From contig NZ_FOEP01000002.1 of the NCBI RefSeq assembly GCF_900110775.1, forward strand, positions 310,001 through 374,000: a DNA stretch of 64,000 nt. Reading direction: 5' to 3'. Below the pieces are notes generated by a model. That model saw only the letters and a program-made list of their open reading frames with translations, searched no databases and was not told the DNA's origin. The stretch comes from Thalassovita taeanensis. GTDB lineage: Bacteria > Pseudomonadota > Alphaproteobacteria > Rhodobacterales > Rhodobacteraceae. Shown one piece after another: positions 51,011 through 60,493 of this stretch (within the stretch, counting starts at the first letter, position 1; every line of letters begins with the position of its first letter). The translations under genes were made by a program, and so were the position numbers.

Positions 51011-51985
51011 ATGGGCCAACTGATCGACGGAAAATGGGATGACCGCTGGTACGACACCAAAGCTTCGGGCGGCAAATTCGTGCGCTCGACAGCCGGGTTT
51101 CGCAACTGGATCACGGCGGACGGCAGCGCAGGCCCCTCGGGCACAGATGGCTTCAAAGCTGAAAGTGGGCGCTATCACCTCTATGTCTCCTATGCCTGCC
51201 CCTGGGCCCACCGCACGCTGATCTTTCGCGCCATCAAGGGCCTGAGCGAACATATCACCCTGTCGGTCGTGCACCCCGACATGCTGTCCGACGGCTGGAC
51301 CTTTGCAACGGATCTCCCCGGCACCACCGGCGACACGTTGTTCGGCCTGCAATTCCTGCGCGACATCTACCTGCGGGCCGACCCTCAGATCTCAGGGCGC
51401 GTCACCGTGCCGATCCTGTGGGACAAGCAGCGCAACACAATCGTGTCGAACGAATCCTCGGAAATCATCCGGATGCTGAATTCCGCCTTTGACGGGATCA
51501 CTGGCAATCACGACGATTACTGGCCCGCCCCCCTGCGCGACCAGATCGAGCAAATGAACACCCGGATTTACGACACCATCAACAACGGCGTCTACAAGGC
51601 CGGGTTCGCCACGTCGCAATCTGCCTATGACGATGCCGTTGGACCGCTGTTTGACAGCCTCGACTGGCTGGAAGCCCACCTGTCATCGAACCGCTATCTG
51701 TTGGGCGACACCCTGACCGAGGCTGACTGGCGGCTGTTCACCACGCTGATCCGGTTTGACCCGGTGTATCACCTGCATTTCAAATGTAACCGGCGGCGGA
51801 TCATCGACTATCCCAACCTGTGGGGCTTCACCCGCGAGCTGTATCAACATCCGGGCGTGGCCGAGACAACCGAGATGAACCATATCGTGCGGCACTACCA
51901 CTACAGCCACGACACGATCAATCCGAACCGGATCATCCCGATCAACCCTGTTCTTGATTATGCGAAACCGCACGGGCGCAGCTAA
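51011..51985 (+). CDS. yqjG: Glutathionyl-hydroquinone reductase
   Basis: The protein has 324 residues from ATG 51011 (GAGGAG eight bases upstream; ATG 51005 is possible). This xi-class GST reduces glutathionyl-hydroquinones and starts MGQLIDGKWDDRWYDTKASG as in E. coli YqjG. The catalytic cysteine is in YVSYACPWAHRTLIF (about residue 59), and NESSEIIRMLN binds glutathione. The C-terminal helical domain has LGDTLTEADWRLFTTLIRFD. It is monocistronic and divergent from the cobalamin operon. Confidence 0.93.
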   Translation: MGQLIDGKWDDRWYDTKASGGKFVRSTAGFRNWITADGSAGPSGTDGFKAESGRYHLYVSYACPWAHRTLIFRAIKGLSEHITLSVVHPDMLSDGWTFATDLPGTTGDTLFGLQFLRDIYLRADPQISGRVTVPILWDKQRNTIVSNESSEIIRMLNSAFDGITGNHDDYWPAPLRDQIEQMNTRIYDTINNGVYKAGFATSQSAYDDAVGPLFDSLDWLEAHLSSNRYLLGDTLTEADWRLFTTLIRFDPVYHLHFKCNRRRIIDYPNLWGFTRELYQHPGVAETTEMNHIVRHYHYSHDTINPNRIIPINPVLDYAKPHGRS

Positions 51986-52003
51986 GCAGCGCCAACCTGC
52001 GGC

Positions 52004-52372
52004 TCAGGACGGTCGGGCGTAATGCTCGACCATCGCCGCCAGATCCTCTGGCGGCACCCCCGTGGGCAGATACGCACAGGCATTGGCGCTGTGACGAAAG
52101 ATCGATCCATCGGAAAAAAACGTCGTGTTGGTGACAAACACAATGCGCGCCTCGGGGCGACGGTAACTGGCGTAATCCGCGATCGCAAGCGAACTTCCGC
52201 CTGCGACCACCAGGTCCAGAACGATGATCTCGACCGCATCGGCGCGCAATGCTTCAATCGCATCATACTGCGTTTGAACAAGGGTAACATTGCCCCCAAG
52301 ACGCTGCAAATGCCGCTTCCACAACCGGCCAAGCTCCGGCTCGGGTTCTACAATCAACACTTTCATGGCCAC
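52004..52372 (-). CDS. Single-domain response regulator with degenerate active site
   Basis: This 122-residue CheY-like receiver domain has no output domain. The phosphoacceptor aspartate is D53 in VLDLVV, and the switch threonine is T81 in FVTNTTFF. The acidic pair is E9 and E11 (VEPEPE), and the usually invariant lysine of the YLxKP segment is threonine 104 (YLPTG). Phosphorylation chemistry may therefore be altered. It has GGAGGTGGCC before ATG 52372. A CtrA-like site lies about 60 bases upstream. No histidine kinase is nearby. Confidence 0.85.
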   Translation of the reverse strand: MAMKVLIVEPEPELGRLWKRHLQRLGGNVTLVQTQYDAIEALRADAVEIIVLDLVVAGGSSLAIADYASYRRPEARIVFVTNTTFFSDGSIFRHSANACAYLPTGVPPEDLAAMVEHYARPS

Positions 52373-52431
52373 CTCCGGGCGCTTGATTTATTCAACGCCC
52401 TTGTTAACTCCCCCGTATTCTGCCCTTTTCC

Positions 52432-52447
52432 CTAACAAAAGGTTAAC
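52432..52447. promoter_or_regulatory. CtrA-like binding site
   Basis: CTAA-N7-TTAAC, one mismatch from the full CtrA site TTAA-N7-TTAAC, 60-75 bases upstream of the response regulator start. A separate half-site GTTAAC is at about 52402. Confidence 0.45.
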
Positions 52448-52533
52448 GCCTTCGGAAGCCTGCGTTCCGCCGCTCACACCCCTTGTGCTTTCGGCGTGAA
52501 TCCGCTTTCTGTGCGCAAAATGAGGCGAATGAC

Positions 52534-52908
52534 ATGACCACCTGGATCACCATCTGCGACACCTGCAAGCGCGAGGGCTGGGATGCCGCGACGGCAACTT
52601 TGACCGACGGCGAATCGCTGGCCGCACTGGTCGAACAGGCGGCGGCCGACGCCCCAGACGTGCGCGCACGGCGCGTATCGTGCCTGATGGGGTGCACCCA
52701 CGGCTGCAACATCGCGGTGCAGGGGGCGGGCAAACTGGCCTATACCCTTGGCAAATTCACCGCCGATGCCGACTCCGCCCAAGCCATCGTCGACTATGCC
52801 ACCCTTCACGCCGCCAGCGACAGCGGACAGGTGCCGTTTCGCCAATGGCCGCTGGGCGTCAAAGGCCACTTCATCACCCGTCACCCGCCCCTGCCACAGG
52901 ACGACTGA
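52534..52908 (+). CDS. DUF1636 family putative metal/iron-sulfur protein
   Basis: The protein has 124 residues from ATG 52534 (GAGG eight bases upstream). Four cysteines are arranged as ICDTCKREGW near the N-terminus and CLMGCTHGC in the middle, a ferredoxin-like pattern able to bind a 2Fe-2S cluster or a metal. DUF1636 genes are often found with cobalamin genes in alphaproteobacteria, and this one lies 2 bases before cobC. Its precise role (electron donor, metal chaperone) is unknown. Confidence 0.85.
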   Translation: MTTWITICDTCKREGWDAATATLTDGESLAALVEQAAADAPDVRARRVSCLMGCTHGCNIAVQGAGKLAYTLGKFTADADSAQAIVDYATLHAASDSGQVPFRQWPLGVKGHFITRHPPLPQDD

Positions 52909-52910
52909 GC

Positions 52911-53870
52911 ATGCCCGACACGCCCCGCGATCACGGTGGCGGTGTTGACGCCGCAGCTGCCCGGTTCGGGGGCACACGGTCGGATTGGATCGACCTGTCC
53001 ACCGGCATCAACCCGGTACCCTACCCGCTGCCCGCCCTGCCCGCAGACGCATGGACCGCCCTGCCCGACGCCGCTGCGCAAACCGCATTGGAACAGGCCG
53101 CCCGCCGCTTCTGGTCCGTGCCCGAAGGTGCTGCCGTGCTGGCCGCACCCGGTGCCTCGTCGTTGATCGCGCGCATTCCGGCACTGACGATGCCCGGCAC
53201 AGTGGACATCCCAACGCCAACCTATAACGAACACGCGGCGGCCTTCACCGCTCAGGGCTGGGCCCTGTCCGGCACCGCGCCGCAAGCCGCCGCCCCTCAG
53301 GCCCGCGTTCTGGTGCATCCGAACAACCCCACCGGGCGGTTCTGGACCGCGCAGGATCTGACCGCGCCGCTGACCGTGATCGATGAAAGCTTCTGCGACA
53401 TCGCCCCCGAACGCTCGCTAATCGCCCACGCCACACAGCCGGGCCGAATTGTCCTGAAAAGCTTTGGCAAGTTCTGGGGGCTGGCCGGGCTGCGCCTTGG
53501 CTTTGCCATCGGCGATCCCGCCTTGATCGACAGGCTGGCGCAGATGCTGGGGCCGTGGCCGGTCTCGGGCCCAGCGCTTATCATCGGCACCCATGCGCTG
53601 ACCGACCCCGATTGGGCACGCAAAACCCGCATCCGCCTGAACGAAGATGCCGCCCGGCTGGATGCACTGATGGTCCGCGCAGGCGCCCGCGTCAGCGTCA
53701 GCAGCGGCACGCCGCTGTTCCGGCTCTACGAGGTCTCAGACCCCGCCCATTGGCAGGAACGCCTGGCGCGGCATCACGTCTGGAGCCGTATCTTCCCCTA
53801 TTCCAACACCTTCCTGCGCCTCGGCCTTCCTGCGCCGCAGCACTGGGCCCGGCTGGAGGCCGCCCTATGA
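52911..53870 (+). CDS. cobC: Threonine-phosphate decarboxylase / cobalamin side-chain enzyme CobC
   Basis: The protein has 319 residues from ATG 52911. This fold-type I PLP enzyme has DHGGGVDAAAARFGG and WIDLSTGINPVPYP at the N-terminus (diagnostic for CobC/CobD-Salmonella), VLVHPNNPTGRFW, and the PLP lysine in VLKSFGKFWGLAGLRLG (about residue 185). It makes the aminopropanol phosphate arm. Its stop overlaps the cobD start. Confidence 0.93.
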   Translation: MPDTPRDHGGGVDAAAARFGGTRSDWIDLSTGINPVPYPLPALPADAWTALPDAAAQTALEQAARRFWSVPEGAAVLAAPGASSLIARIPALTMPGTVDIPTPTYNEHAAAFTAQGWALSGTAPQAAAPQARVLVHPNNPTGRFWTAQDLTAPLTVIDESFCDIAPERSLIAHATQPGRIVLKSFGKFWGLAGLRLGFAIGDPALIDRLAQMLGPWPVSGPALIIGTHALTDPDWARKTRIRLNEDAARLDALMVRAGARVSVSSGTPLFRLYEVSDPAHWQERLARHHVWSRIFPYSNTFLRLGLPAPQHWARLEAAL

Positions 53871-54763
53871 TCCTGATCCTCGCCATGCTGCTGGATGCCG
53901 CCCTGGGCGAGCCGAAATGGCTCTGGTCCCGCGTGCAGCACCCCGCAATCCTGATGGGACAGCTGATTGGCTGGGCCGACACGCGGTTCAACATCGGCCC
54001 CAACCAGCGCCGCAATGGCACCCTGACCATGATCGCACTCGGGCTAGGCGCGATCATGCTTGGCGCGCTGCTGTCCGCCTTCGGACCGCTGGTTGAACTC
54101 CTCGTCGTTGCCGTCCTGCTGGCGCAACGCTCGCTGGTCGATCACGTGCAGGCAGTCGGCAATGCCCTGCGCCTGTCGCTGGGCGATGGCCGCCGCGCCG
54201 TGGCGATGATCGTCGGGCGCGATACCGCCACGATGGACACCCCCGCCGTCACCCGCGCCGCGATCGAAAGCGCGGCTGAAAACCTGTCTGACGGGGTAAT
54301 TGCCCCGGTACTGTGGTTCGCCATCTTCGGCCTGCCGGGGCTGCTGCTGTATAAGATCACCAACACCGCCGACAGCATGATCGGCTATCGCACCCCGCGA
54401 CATCAGGACTTCGGCTGGGCCGCCGCCCGGTTCGACGACCTGCTCAACCTGATCCCCGCCCGCCTGACCGCCCTGCTGATCGCCGCCACCCACGGGCAAC
54501 TGACACAGTGGCGCGCCATCCGGTCCGAAGCACAGCTGCACCGCTCGCCCAACGCCGGCTGGCCCGAGGCCGCCATGGCCCGCGCGCTTGATGTCGCCCT
54601 GTCCGGCCCGCGCAGCTATGACGGTCAGATGCGCGATTTCGCGTGGGTTCACCCGACCGGCCAGCGGACCCCCGGCCCCGATGACATCGACGCCGCCGTG
54701 CGCACACTCTGGCGGACATGGGCCGCAGCACTGGTGCTTGCAGGCGTCATCGTACTGGTCTGA
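53867..54763 (+). CDS. cobD: Adenosylcobinamide-phosphate synthase (CobD/CbiB)
   Basis: The protein has 298 residues from ATG 53867 (GGAGG upstream, 4-base overlap with cobC). This membrane enzyme has MLLDAALGEPKWLWSRVQHPAILMG at the N-terminus, VGRDTATMDTPAVTRAAIES and NLSDGVIAPVLWFAIFGLPG in the middle, the segments shared by all CbiB proteins. It attaches the aminopropanol arm to the corrin ring. It is the last gene of the short plus-strand cobalamin run. Confidence 0.95.
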   Translation: MILILAMLLDAALGEPKWLWSRVQHPAILMGQLIGWADTRFNIGPNQRRNGTLTMIALGLGAIMLGALLSAFGPLVELLVVAVLLAQRSLVDHVQAVGNALRLSLGDGRRAVAMIVGRDTATMDTPAVTRAAIESAAENLSDGVIAPVLWFAIFGLPGLLLYKITNTADSMIGYRTPRHQDFGWAAARFDDLLNLIPARLTALLIAATHGQLTQWRAIRSEAQLHRSPNAGWPEAAMARALDVALSGPRSYDGQMRDFAWVHPTGQRTPGPDDIDAAVRTLWRTWAAALVLAGVIVLV

Positions 54764-54824
54764 CAGTTGCAGCACCGGGCGATCCTGCTAGGCTCGCCAC
54801 AGCCATTTCAGCCCAGAGGATTTC

Positions 54825-56003
54825 ATGCGCCTGTTCAGCCCCCTCACCGCCCTTTTCCTGACCGCCACCGCCGCCCTTGCCGCGCCTCCCTGCGGTGGCA
54901 GCTTTTCCGGCTTCGTGAATGGCCTCAAGGCCGAGGCGACCGCCGCAGGCCACGCCCCCGCCACGGTTGACCGCTTCTTTGCCAGCGTAAGGCAAGACCC
55001 CAAAGTGCTGCGCGCCGACCGCGCCCAAGGCGTGTTTCAGCTGGATTTCACCACCTTCGCCCGCCGCCTGATCTCGCAGGACCGGATGAACCGTGGCCAG
55101 TCCAACGCCCGCAAATACGACAGCACCTTTGACCGGATCGAGCGTGACTACGGCGTGCCGCGCGGCGTGCTGCTGGCCTTCTGGGCGTTCGAGACTGACT
55201 ACGGCGCCTTCCAGGGGGATTTCAACACCGCCAACGCGCTGGTGACACTGGCGCATGACTGCCGCCGCCCGCACCTGTTCCGGCCACAGATCATGGCGGC
55301 GCTGACCCTGTACGAGCACGGCGATTTCGACCCCGCCACCACCACCGGCGCCTGGGCGGGCGAGATCGGCATGGTGCAGATGCTGCCACAGGACATCCTT
55401 GATAACGGCGTCGATGGCGATGGCGACGGCCATGTCAGCCTGAAAACCTCGCCCCCCGATGCGCTTATGTCTGGCGGTAAAATGCTCAGCCACCTTGGCT
55501 GGCGCAAGGGCCAGCCCTGGATGCAGGAAATCACCGTTCCCGCCCGCATGGACTGGTCCCTGACCGGCACCGAAAGCCCCCGCCCGATTTCCGACTGGGC
55601 CGCGATGGGCGTCAAACCCCGCTCGGGTCAGTGGCAGGCAACCAACCTGCCAGCCAGCGTGATCCTGCCCCAAGGACACAACGGCCCCGCCTTCCTCGCC
55701 TATCCCAATTTCAGCACCTATTTCGAGTGGAACCAAAGCTTCACCTACGTGCTGACCGCCTCGTATTTCGCCACTCGCCTGATGGGCGCTCCGATATTCG
55801 ACGCAGGCAACCCCGATCCCGGCCTGTCCGGCGCGCAGATGAAACAGCTGCAACGCAAACTGGCCAAACGCGGCTATGACGTCGGCAAGGTTGACGGCAT
55901 CCTTGGCGCGGGCACCCGCGCCGCCGTACAGGCCGAACAAAAACGCCTCGGGCTGCCTGCCGACGCTTGGCCCACCACAACGCTGCTGAAAGCCCTGAAA
56001 TGA
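54825..56003 (+). CDS. Lytic murein transglycosylase (MltB family) with peptidoglycan-binding domain
   Basis: This 392-residue exported protein has a signal peptide MRLFSPLTALFLTATAALA. The MltB-type catalytic domain has the active-site glutamate in LLAFWAFETDYGAFQG (about residue 125) and EIGMVQMLPQDIL. A C-terminal PG_binding_1 domain (about residues 335-392, LQRKLAKRGYDVGKVDGILG) follows. It cleaves murein glycan strands with 1,6-anhydro product formation. It overlaps the MOSC gene by 4 bases. Confidence 0.92.
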   Translation: MRLFSPLTALFLTATAALAAPPCGGSFSGFVNGLKAEATAAGHAPATVDRFFASVRQDPKVLRADRAQGVFQLDFTTFARRLISQDRMNRGQSNARKYDSTFDRIERDYGVPRGVLLAFWAFETDYGAFQGDFNTANALVTLAHDCRRPHLFRPQIMAALTLYEHGDFDPATTTGAWAGEIGMVQMLPQDILDNGVDGDGDGHVSLKTSPPDALMSGGKMLSHLGWRKGQPWMQEITVPARMDWSLTGTESPRPISDWAAMGVKPRSGQWQATNLPASVILPQGHNGPAFLAYPNFSTYFEWNQSFTYVLTASYFATRLMGAPIFDAGNPDPGLSGAQMKQLQRKLAKRGYDVGKVDGILGAGTRAAVQAEQKRLGLPADAWPTTTLLKALK

Positions 56004-56548
56004 CCCACGCCACCACCGATCAGCTCTCTGCCGCCTTGCCCCACGTCCGGCAGGCCCCCACTGATAATGCCCCGATTGAAATGCTGTGCCTGCGCCCCGG
56101 ATACGGCCAACGCCAGATGGTCGACCAGATCACCCTGACCCGTGCCCAAGGCACGCCCGGCGAACGCTGGCTGACTGCGCCCTGGATGAAACTTGCCGAT
56201 GGCACGCCCGATCCGCGCATTCAGGTCTCGATCCTGCCCAAACGCGTGATGGATGCCGTCTGGCTGGACCGCGAGGGCACGGCGCACCCCGGCGACCCAA
56301 TCGTGGCCGACCTTGAAACCTCCTATGGCAACCTGCCCATCGGCACCCGGCTGCAAGCAGGCACCGCAGTGCTCGAGGTCTCTGACGTCTTCAACGACGG
56401 CTGCGTGAAATGGAAAGCCCGCTACGGCGCCCCTGCCAAAGACTGGATCACCGCGCGCGAAAACGTCCACCTGCGCCTGCGCGGACTACTGTGCAGCGTG
56501 GTGCAGGACGGCACAGTCACCCTGTCCGACCGGCTGATCAAGCTGTAA
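56000..56548 (+). CDS. MOSC domain protein
   Basis: The protein has 182 residues from ATG 56000. It is a stand-alone MOSC beta-barrel domain: GERWLTAPWMKL, QVSILPKRVMDAVW, GDPIVADLETSYGNLPIGTRL and the conserved cysteine in VFNDGCVKWKARYG (about residue 137). MOSC domains carry sulfur for molybdenum cofactor enzymes or reduce N-hydroxylated compounds. It is coupled to the transglycosylase gene, a pairing without an obvious shared role. Confidence 0.85.
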   Translation: MTHATTDQLSAALPHVRQAPTDNAPIEMLCLRPGYGQRQMVDQITLTRAQGTPGERWLTAPWMKLADGTPDPRIQVSILPKRVMDAVWLDREGTAHPGDPIVADLETSYGNLPIGTRLQAGTAVLEVSDVFNDGCVKWKARYGAPAKDWITARENVHLRLRGLLCSVVQDGTVTLSDRLIKL

Positions 56549-56627
56549 CACGGGACGGCGGGCGGGGCGATGTTGCCGCGCAGCGGCGACAAGCGGCGCA
56601 CGTCCGCCTCAACCACAGCAGAGGCCC

Positions 56628-59600
56628 TCACGCCACCATCGCAGCCGCCTTCTTCAAATCGACCGAGACCAGCTGACTGACCCCCTGCTCCTGCATCGTC
56701 ACACCAAACAGCCGGTCCATCCGCGCCATCGTCACCGCATGGTGGGTGATGATCAGGAACCGTGTGTTCGTCCGGCGGCACATCTCGTCCAGAAGATCGC
56801 AGAACCGCGTCACGTTGGCGTCATCCAACGGCGCGTCCACCTCGTCCAGCACACAGATCGGCGCCGGGTTGGCCAGAAACACCCCAAAGATCAGCGCCAG
56901 CGCCGTCAGCGTCTGCTCGCCCCCCGACAACAGCGACAGCGTCGACAGCTTCTTGCCGGGCGGCTGGCACATGATCTCCAGCCCCGCCTCCAATGGGTCG
57001 TCGCTTTCCACCAGCACCAGATTGGCCTCGCCGCCGCCGAACAGATGCCGGAACAGCAAGGTGAAATTGCTGTTCACCTGCTCGAACGCGGTCAGCAACC
57101 GCTCGCGTCCCTCGCGGTTCAGGCTGGCAATCCCGCTGCGCAGCGCCTTGATCGCCTCTTCCAGATCGGCCTTTTCCGACACCAACGTATCGTGCTCTTC
57201 CTGCACCCCCTTGGCATCTTCCTCGGCCCGCAGGTTGACCGCGCCCAGCGCATCGCGCTGCCGCTTCAACCGGTTCACATCCGCCTCGATCGCGTCCGAG
57301 GCCGGCATCTGATCCGGGTCCGCGCCCAGACTTTCCAGCAATTGCGCCGGGCTGACTTCCTGCTCCTCGGCGATCCGCTCGGCGGCATAGGCCACCGTGC
57401 CCCGCGCCGCTTCCGCCCGCGCTTCGGACCGCGCCCGCGCCTCGCGCGCTTCCGAGGCCGCACGCTCCGCCTCGCGCTCGGCCTGCTCGGCGGCACGCGA
57501 GGCACTGTCCGCCTCGGCCAACGCATCCGCCGCCAAACGCCGACGCTCCTCTGCCGTGGCAATCGCATCGCTCAACTCGGCCCGCTTGGCTGCGATCTCC
57601 TCGGGCGCGGCGCTGGCCTCTTTCAGCTCGCCCTCGGATTGCGCCTTGCGCTCCGCCAACTCGGCACTGCGGGTCTTGGCGGTCTCCAACCGGTGCCGCC
57701 AGCCGCTGACCTCCTTGGTCACCTCCTGCGATCGCCGTGTGCGCGCCTCGCCTTCACGGCGCAGCTCGTCATGCGCCGAACGCCGCGACATCATCGTGAT
57801 CCGCGCGGCCTCGACCGTCATTCGAATGTCCTCGACCGCCGCGCGCGCCTCCTCCAGATCCTCCAGACCTGACAACCCCCGCTCGGCCTCGGTTGCCTGC
57901 ACCCGTGCGGCCATCGCCTCATCCTCGTGCCGCGTCACCGCCAACCCCAGCGACTCCAACCGCGACTCGGCCAGATTGCGATCCGCCTCGGCCCGGCTCA
58001 GCTTGCGGTTGGCCTCGTTCACCAAACGATCGGCATCGCGCCGCGCCTCCCGCGCCACCTGATCGGCGCGCGTCAACTCCGCCAGCAGCGCCGTCAGCGC
58101 CTCATGTGCCTGCCGCGCCGCCTCCGCGCGCGAGGTGGCATGCTCGCTTTGCTGCTTCAGATCCTCCAGCCGGTTCAACTGCTGCAACCGCAGCGCCGCC
58201 GCCGAGGGCGCATCTTCAGCCCAGGCCCGGAACCCGTCCCAGCGCCACAAATCACCCTCAAGACTGACCAGCCGCTGACCGGGCTGCAACTGCGCCTGCA
58301 ACCGTGCGCCATCGTCCGGGTCCACCAGCCCGATCTGTCCCATCCGCCGGATCAGGACGTCCGGCACCGAAACGTGATTGCTCAGCGCGGTCACTCCACC
58401 GGGCAGCGGCACCACCACGTCATACGTGGGCAACACCGTCCAGCCAGACGGCCCATCGGCCTCGACCTCGGGCGCGCGCAGGTCATCCGCCAGCGCCGCG
58501 CCCAAAGCCTTTTCAAACCCCTGCTCGACTTGCAGCCGGTCCAGAATCTGCCCGCCTTCAGCCGTGTCGCGCTGCAACAGCTTGGCCAAAGCCGTCACCT
58601 CGGCGCGCAGCGCATTCAGCTCGCCCTCGGCCTCGGACCGCTCGCCGCGCACATCAGCCTCGCGGCTTTGCGTGTCCGCCCGCGCGGCCTCGGTCGCCAG
58701 CAGCGCCTCATCGGCCCGCGCCGCCGTCTCCACCGCGCGCGCCTCTTCTTCTCCGGCGCGGGTGAAGTCTTCGGCCGCCTGCGCCAATGCCTGCCGCGAG
58801 GCCTGCACCGCCACGCGCGCCTTCTCGGCCTCGGCCTCGGACCGGGTCAGCGTCTTGCGATGATCCTCCAACAGCCGATGCGCCGACTGATGCCGCGCCG
58901 CCAGCCGCGCCACATCCTCGGTGCGCTGCGACAGATCGGCCTCGCGCTCGTGCAACACGCCCGCCGCGTCACTCGCAACCTCTGCCGCCACCTCCAGCCG
59001 CTCGGAATGGCCCTCGCCCGCCTTCGACAACTCACGCGCTTCCCAATCCAGCCGCTCGATGGTCTCAATCGCATCGCGGTTCAACCCGGCCTCGCGCTCG
59101 ATATCCTTGGCCAGCTGCGCAATCCGGTTCTGCAAGGTCTCGATGGTCTGAAGCGCCCGCGCTTCCTGATCGCTCAGCGTGTCGCGCTGCACCTGCAGGC
59201 GCTGCAATACCGCAGCGGCAATCGCCTCTTCCTCGCGCAGCGGCGGCAACGCATCGTCGCGCGCCACCCGCGCCTTGCCCGCCTGCCGCGCCGCCAGCTC
59301 AGCTGCGGCCGCCGCCGAAACCCGCTCGCGCAGTTCACCCTCGGCCTGCAACCGTGCCTCATCCGCCTCGCGCCAGCGCCGGTACAGCAACAAGCCCTCC
59401 GCCTGCCGCAACTCCTGCCCGATGGCGCGATACCGCGCGGCCTGCCGTGCCTGCCGCTCCAGCTGCGCCAACTGCGCCGCCAACTGCTCGACCACGTCAT
59501 CGACCCGCGCAAGGTTCTGCTCGGCGCCCTTCAGCTTCAACTCGGCCTCGTGCCGCCGCTGATACAGGCCCGAAATCCCCGCCGCCTCTTCCAAAATCCG

Positions 59601-60083
59601 CCGCCGGTTCTTCGGCTTGGCGTTGATCAACTCGCTGATCTGCCCCTGCCGCACCAATGCCGGGCTGTGCGATCCCGTCGAGGCATCGGCAAACAGCATC
59701 TGCACATCGCGCGCCCGCACATCCTTGGCATTCACCTTATAGGCGCTGCCGACATCGCGGGTGATCCGCCGCACGATATCCAGCTGATCGTCCTCGTTAA
59801 ACCCTGCGGGCGCCAAGCGTTCGCTGTTGTCCAGATGCAGGCTGACCTCGGCAAAGTTGCGCGCGGGCCGCGTCGCTGCCCCGGCAAAGATCACATCCTC
59901 CATCCCGCCGCCGCGCATCGCGGTGGGGCGATTCTCGCCCATGACCCAGCGCAGGGCCTCCAACAGATTCGATTTTCCGCAGCCATTTGGCCCGACAACC
60001 CCGGTCAACCCGTCCTTGATCAACAGGTCCGTCGGGTCGACAAAGCTTTTGAATCCGGTAAGTCTGAGTTTCGAAAAGCGCAA
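56628..60083 (-). CDS. smc: Chromosome segregation protein SMC
   Basis: This 1151-residue protein starts at TTG 60083 with the standard MRFSKLRLTGFKSFVDPTDL. Walker A is GVVGPNGCGKSNLLEALRW, a coiled coil of about 300 residues rich in alanine, arginine and glutamate follows, and the hinge lies around residues 520-620. A second coil leads to the signature LLSGGEQTLTALALIF and Walker B CVLDEVDAPLDDANV. It is full length for an SMC-type condensin; scpA/scpB are not in the window. The start codon is unusual, with only AGGG about 10 bases upstream. Confidence 0.96.
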   Translation of the reverse strand: MRFSKLRLTGFKSFVDPTDLLIKDGLTGVVGPNGCGKSNLLEALRWVMGENRPTAMRGGGMEDVIFAGAATRPARNFAEVSLHLDNSERLAPAGFNEDDQLDIVRRITRDVGSAYKVNAKDVRARDVQMLFADASTGSHSPALVRQGQISELINAKPKNRRRILEEAAGISGLYQRRHEAELKLKGAEQNLARVDDVVEQLAAQLAQLERQARQAARYRAIGQELRQAEGLLLYRRWREADEARLQAEGELRERVSAAAAAELAARQAGKARVARDDALPPLREEEAIAAAVLQRLQVQRDTLSDQEARALQTIETLQNRIAQLAKDIEREAGLNRDAIETIERLDWEARELSKAGEGHSERLEVAAEVASDAAGVLHEREADLSQRTEDVARLAARHQSAHRLLEDHRKTLTRSEAEAEKARVAVQASRQALAQAAEDFTRAGEEEARAVETAARADEALLATEAARADTQSREADVRGERSEAEGELNALRAEVTALAKLLQRDTAEGGQILDRLQVEQGFEKALGAALADDLRAPEVEADGPSGWTVLPTYDVVVPLPGGVTALSNHVSVPDVLIRRMGQIGLVDPDDGARLQAQLQPGQRLVSLEGDLWRWDGFRAWAEDAPSAAALRLQQLNRLEDLKQQSEHATSRAEAARQAHEALTALLAELTRADQVAREARRDADRLVNEANRKLSRAEADRNLAESRLESLGLAVTRHEDEAMAARVQATEAERGLSGLEDLEEARAAVEDIRMTVEAARITMMSRRSAHDELRREGEARTRRSQEVTKEVSGWRHRLETAKTRSAELAERKAQSEGELKEASAAPEEIAAKRAELSDAIATAEERRRLAADALAEADSASRAAEQAEREAERAASEAREARARSEARAEAARGTVAYAAERIAEEQEVSPAQLLESLGADPDQMPASDAIEADVNRLKRQRDALGAVNLRAEEDAKGVQEEHDTLVSEKADLEEAIKALRSGIASLNREGRERLLTAFEQVNSNFTLLFRHLFGGGEANLVLVESDDPLEAGLEIMCQPPGKKLSTLSLLSGGEQTLTALALIFGVFLANPAPICVLDEVDAPLDDANVTRFCDLLDEMCRRTNTRFLIITHHAVTMARMDRLFGVTMQEQGVSQLVSVDLKKAAAMVA

Positions 60084-60300
60084 AAGCGGGGCACCCTATT
60101 TGTCCAAGCTGACCTGAACTGTGTCGCCCTCGGGCCCGGTGTGTCAACGAAAACACCCACAATCTGGGGAAATCCGCCGACTTATCCACAAGATATTGCG
60201 AACTCTTGCCGATCTCGCGCGCGGCCCAAGCCGTTTTTCACCCCAACGGCGTCGCAATTGCGGCTTGACCTTGCGCCCCTTTCCCGGCGATGAATGAAGG
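60084..60300. promoter_or_regulatory. smc upstream region with a perfect DnaA box
   Basis: The first half of the 459-base gap between smc and the CbiM-like gene. It contains TTATCCACA at 60182-60190, identical to the high-affinity DnaA box, about 100 bases before the smc start. No ORF is evident. Confidence 0.45.
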
Positions 60301-60493
60301 GCATGGTTCCTTTACCACGGCGCAAAGCGCCCAAGGATCAAAAGGGAATGCGGAACGGGCGACCCATGCCGGGGCCCGCAGCCGTAGCCGCCCCCGCGAC
60401 TGTCAGCGGCGAGCGTCTGTCACTTACGCCACTGGGCTTTTGTCCGGGAAGGCGACAGATGCACCGACCCGCCAGCCAGGAGACCTGCCATGC
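60301..60493 (+). ncRNA. Cobalamin riboswitch
   Basis: All landmarks are present in order: P1 GCATGG (60301) pairing with CCATGC (60488), AAAGGGAATGCGG (60342), GCCACTG (60428), CCGGGAAGGCGAC (60444) and the B12 box AGCCAGGAGACCTGCC (60474-60489). Downstream TTCCGTC (60507-60513) can pair with GACGGAA (60520-60526) right next to the Shine-Dalgarno AAGGAGAG, pointing to translational control of the CbiM-like gene by adenosylcobalamin. Confidence 0.95.

Noticed and set aside
57927-60293. A 788-codon plus-strand open frame opposite smc
   Set aside because: The translation is arginine-, glutamine- and leucine-rich with no domain. The minus strand encodes a full SMC with all ATPase motifs, so this is an antisense shadow.
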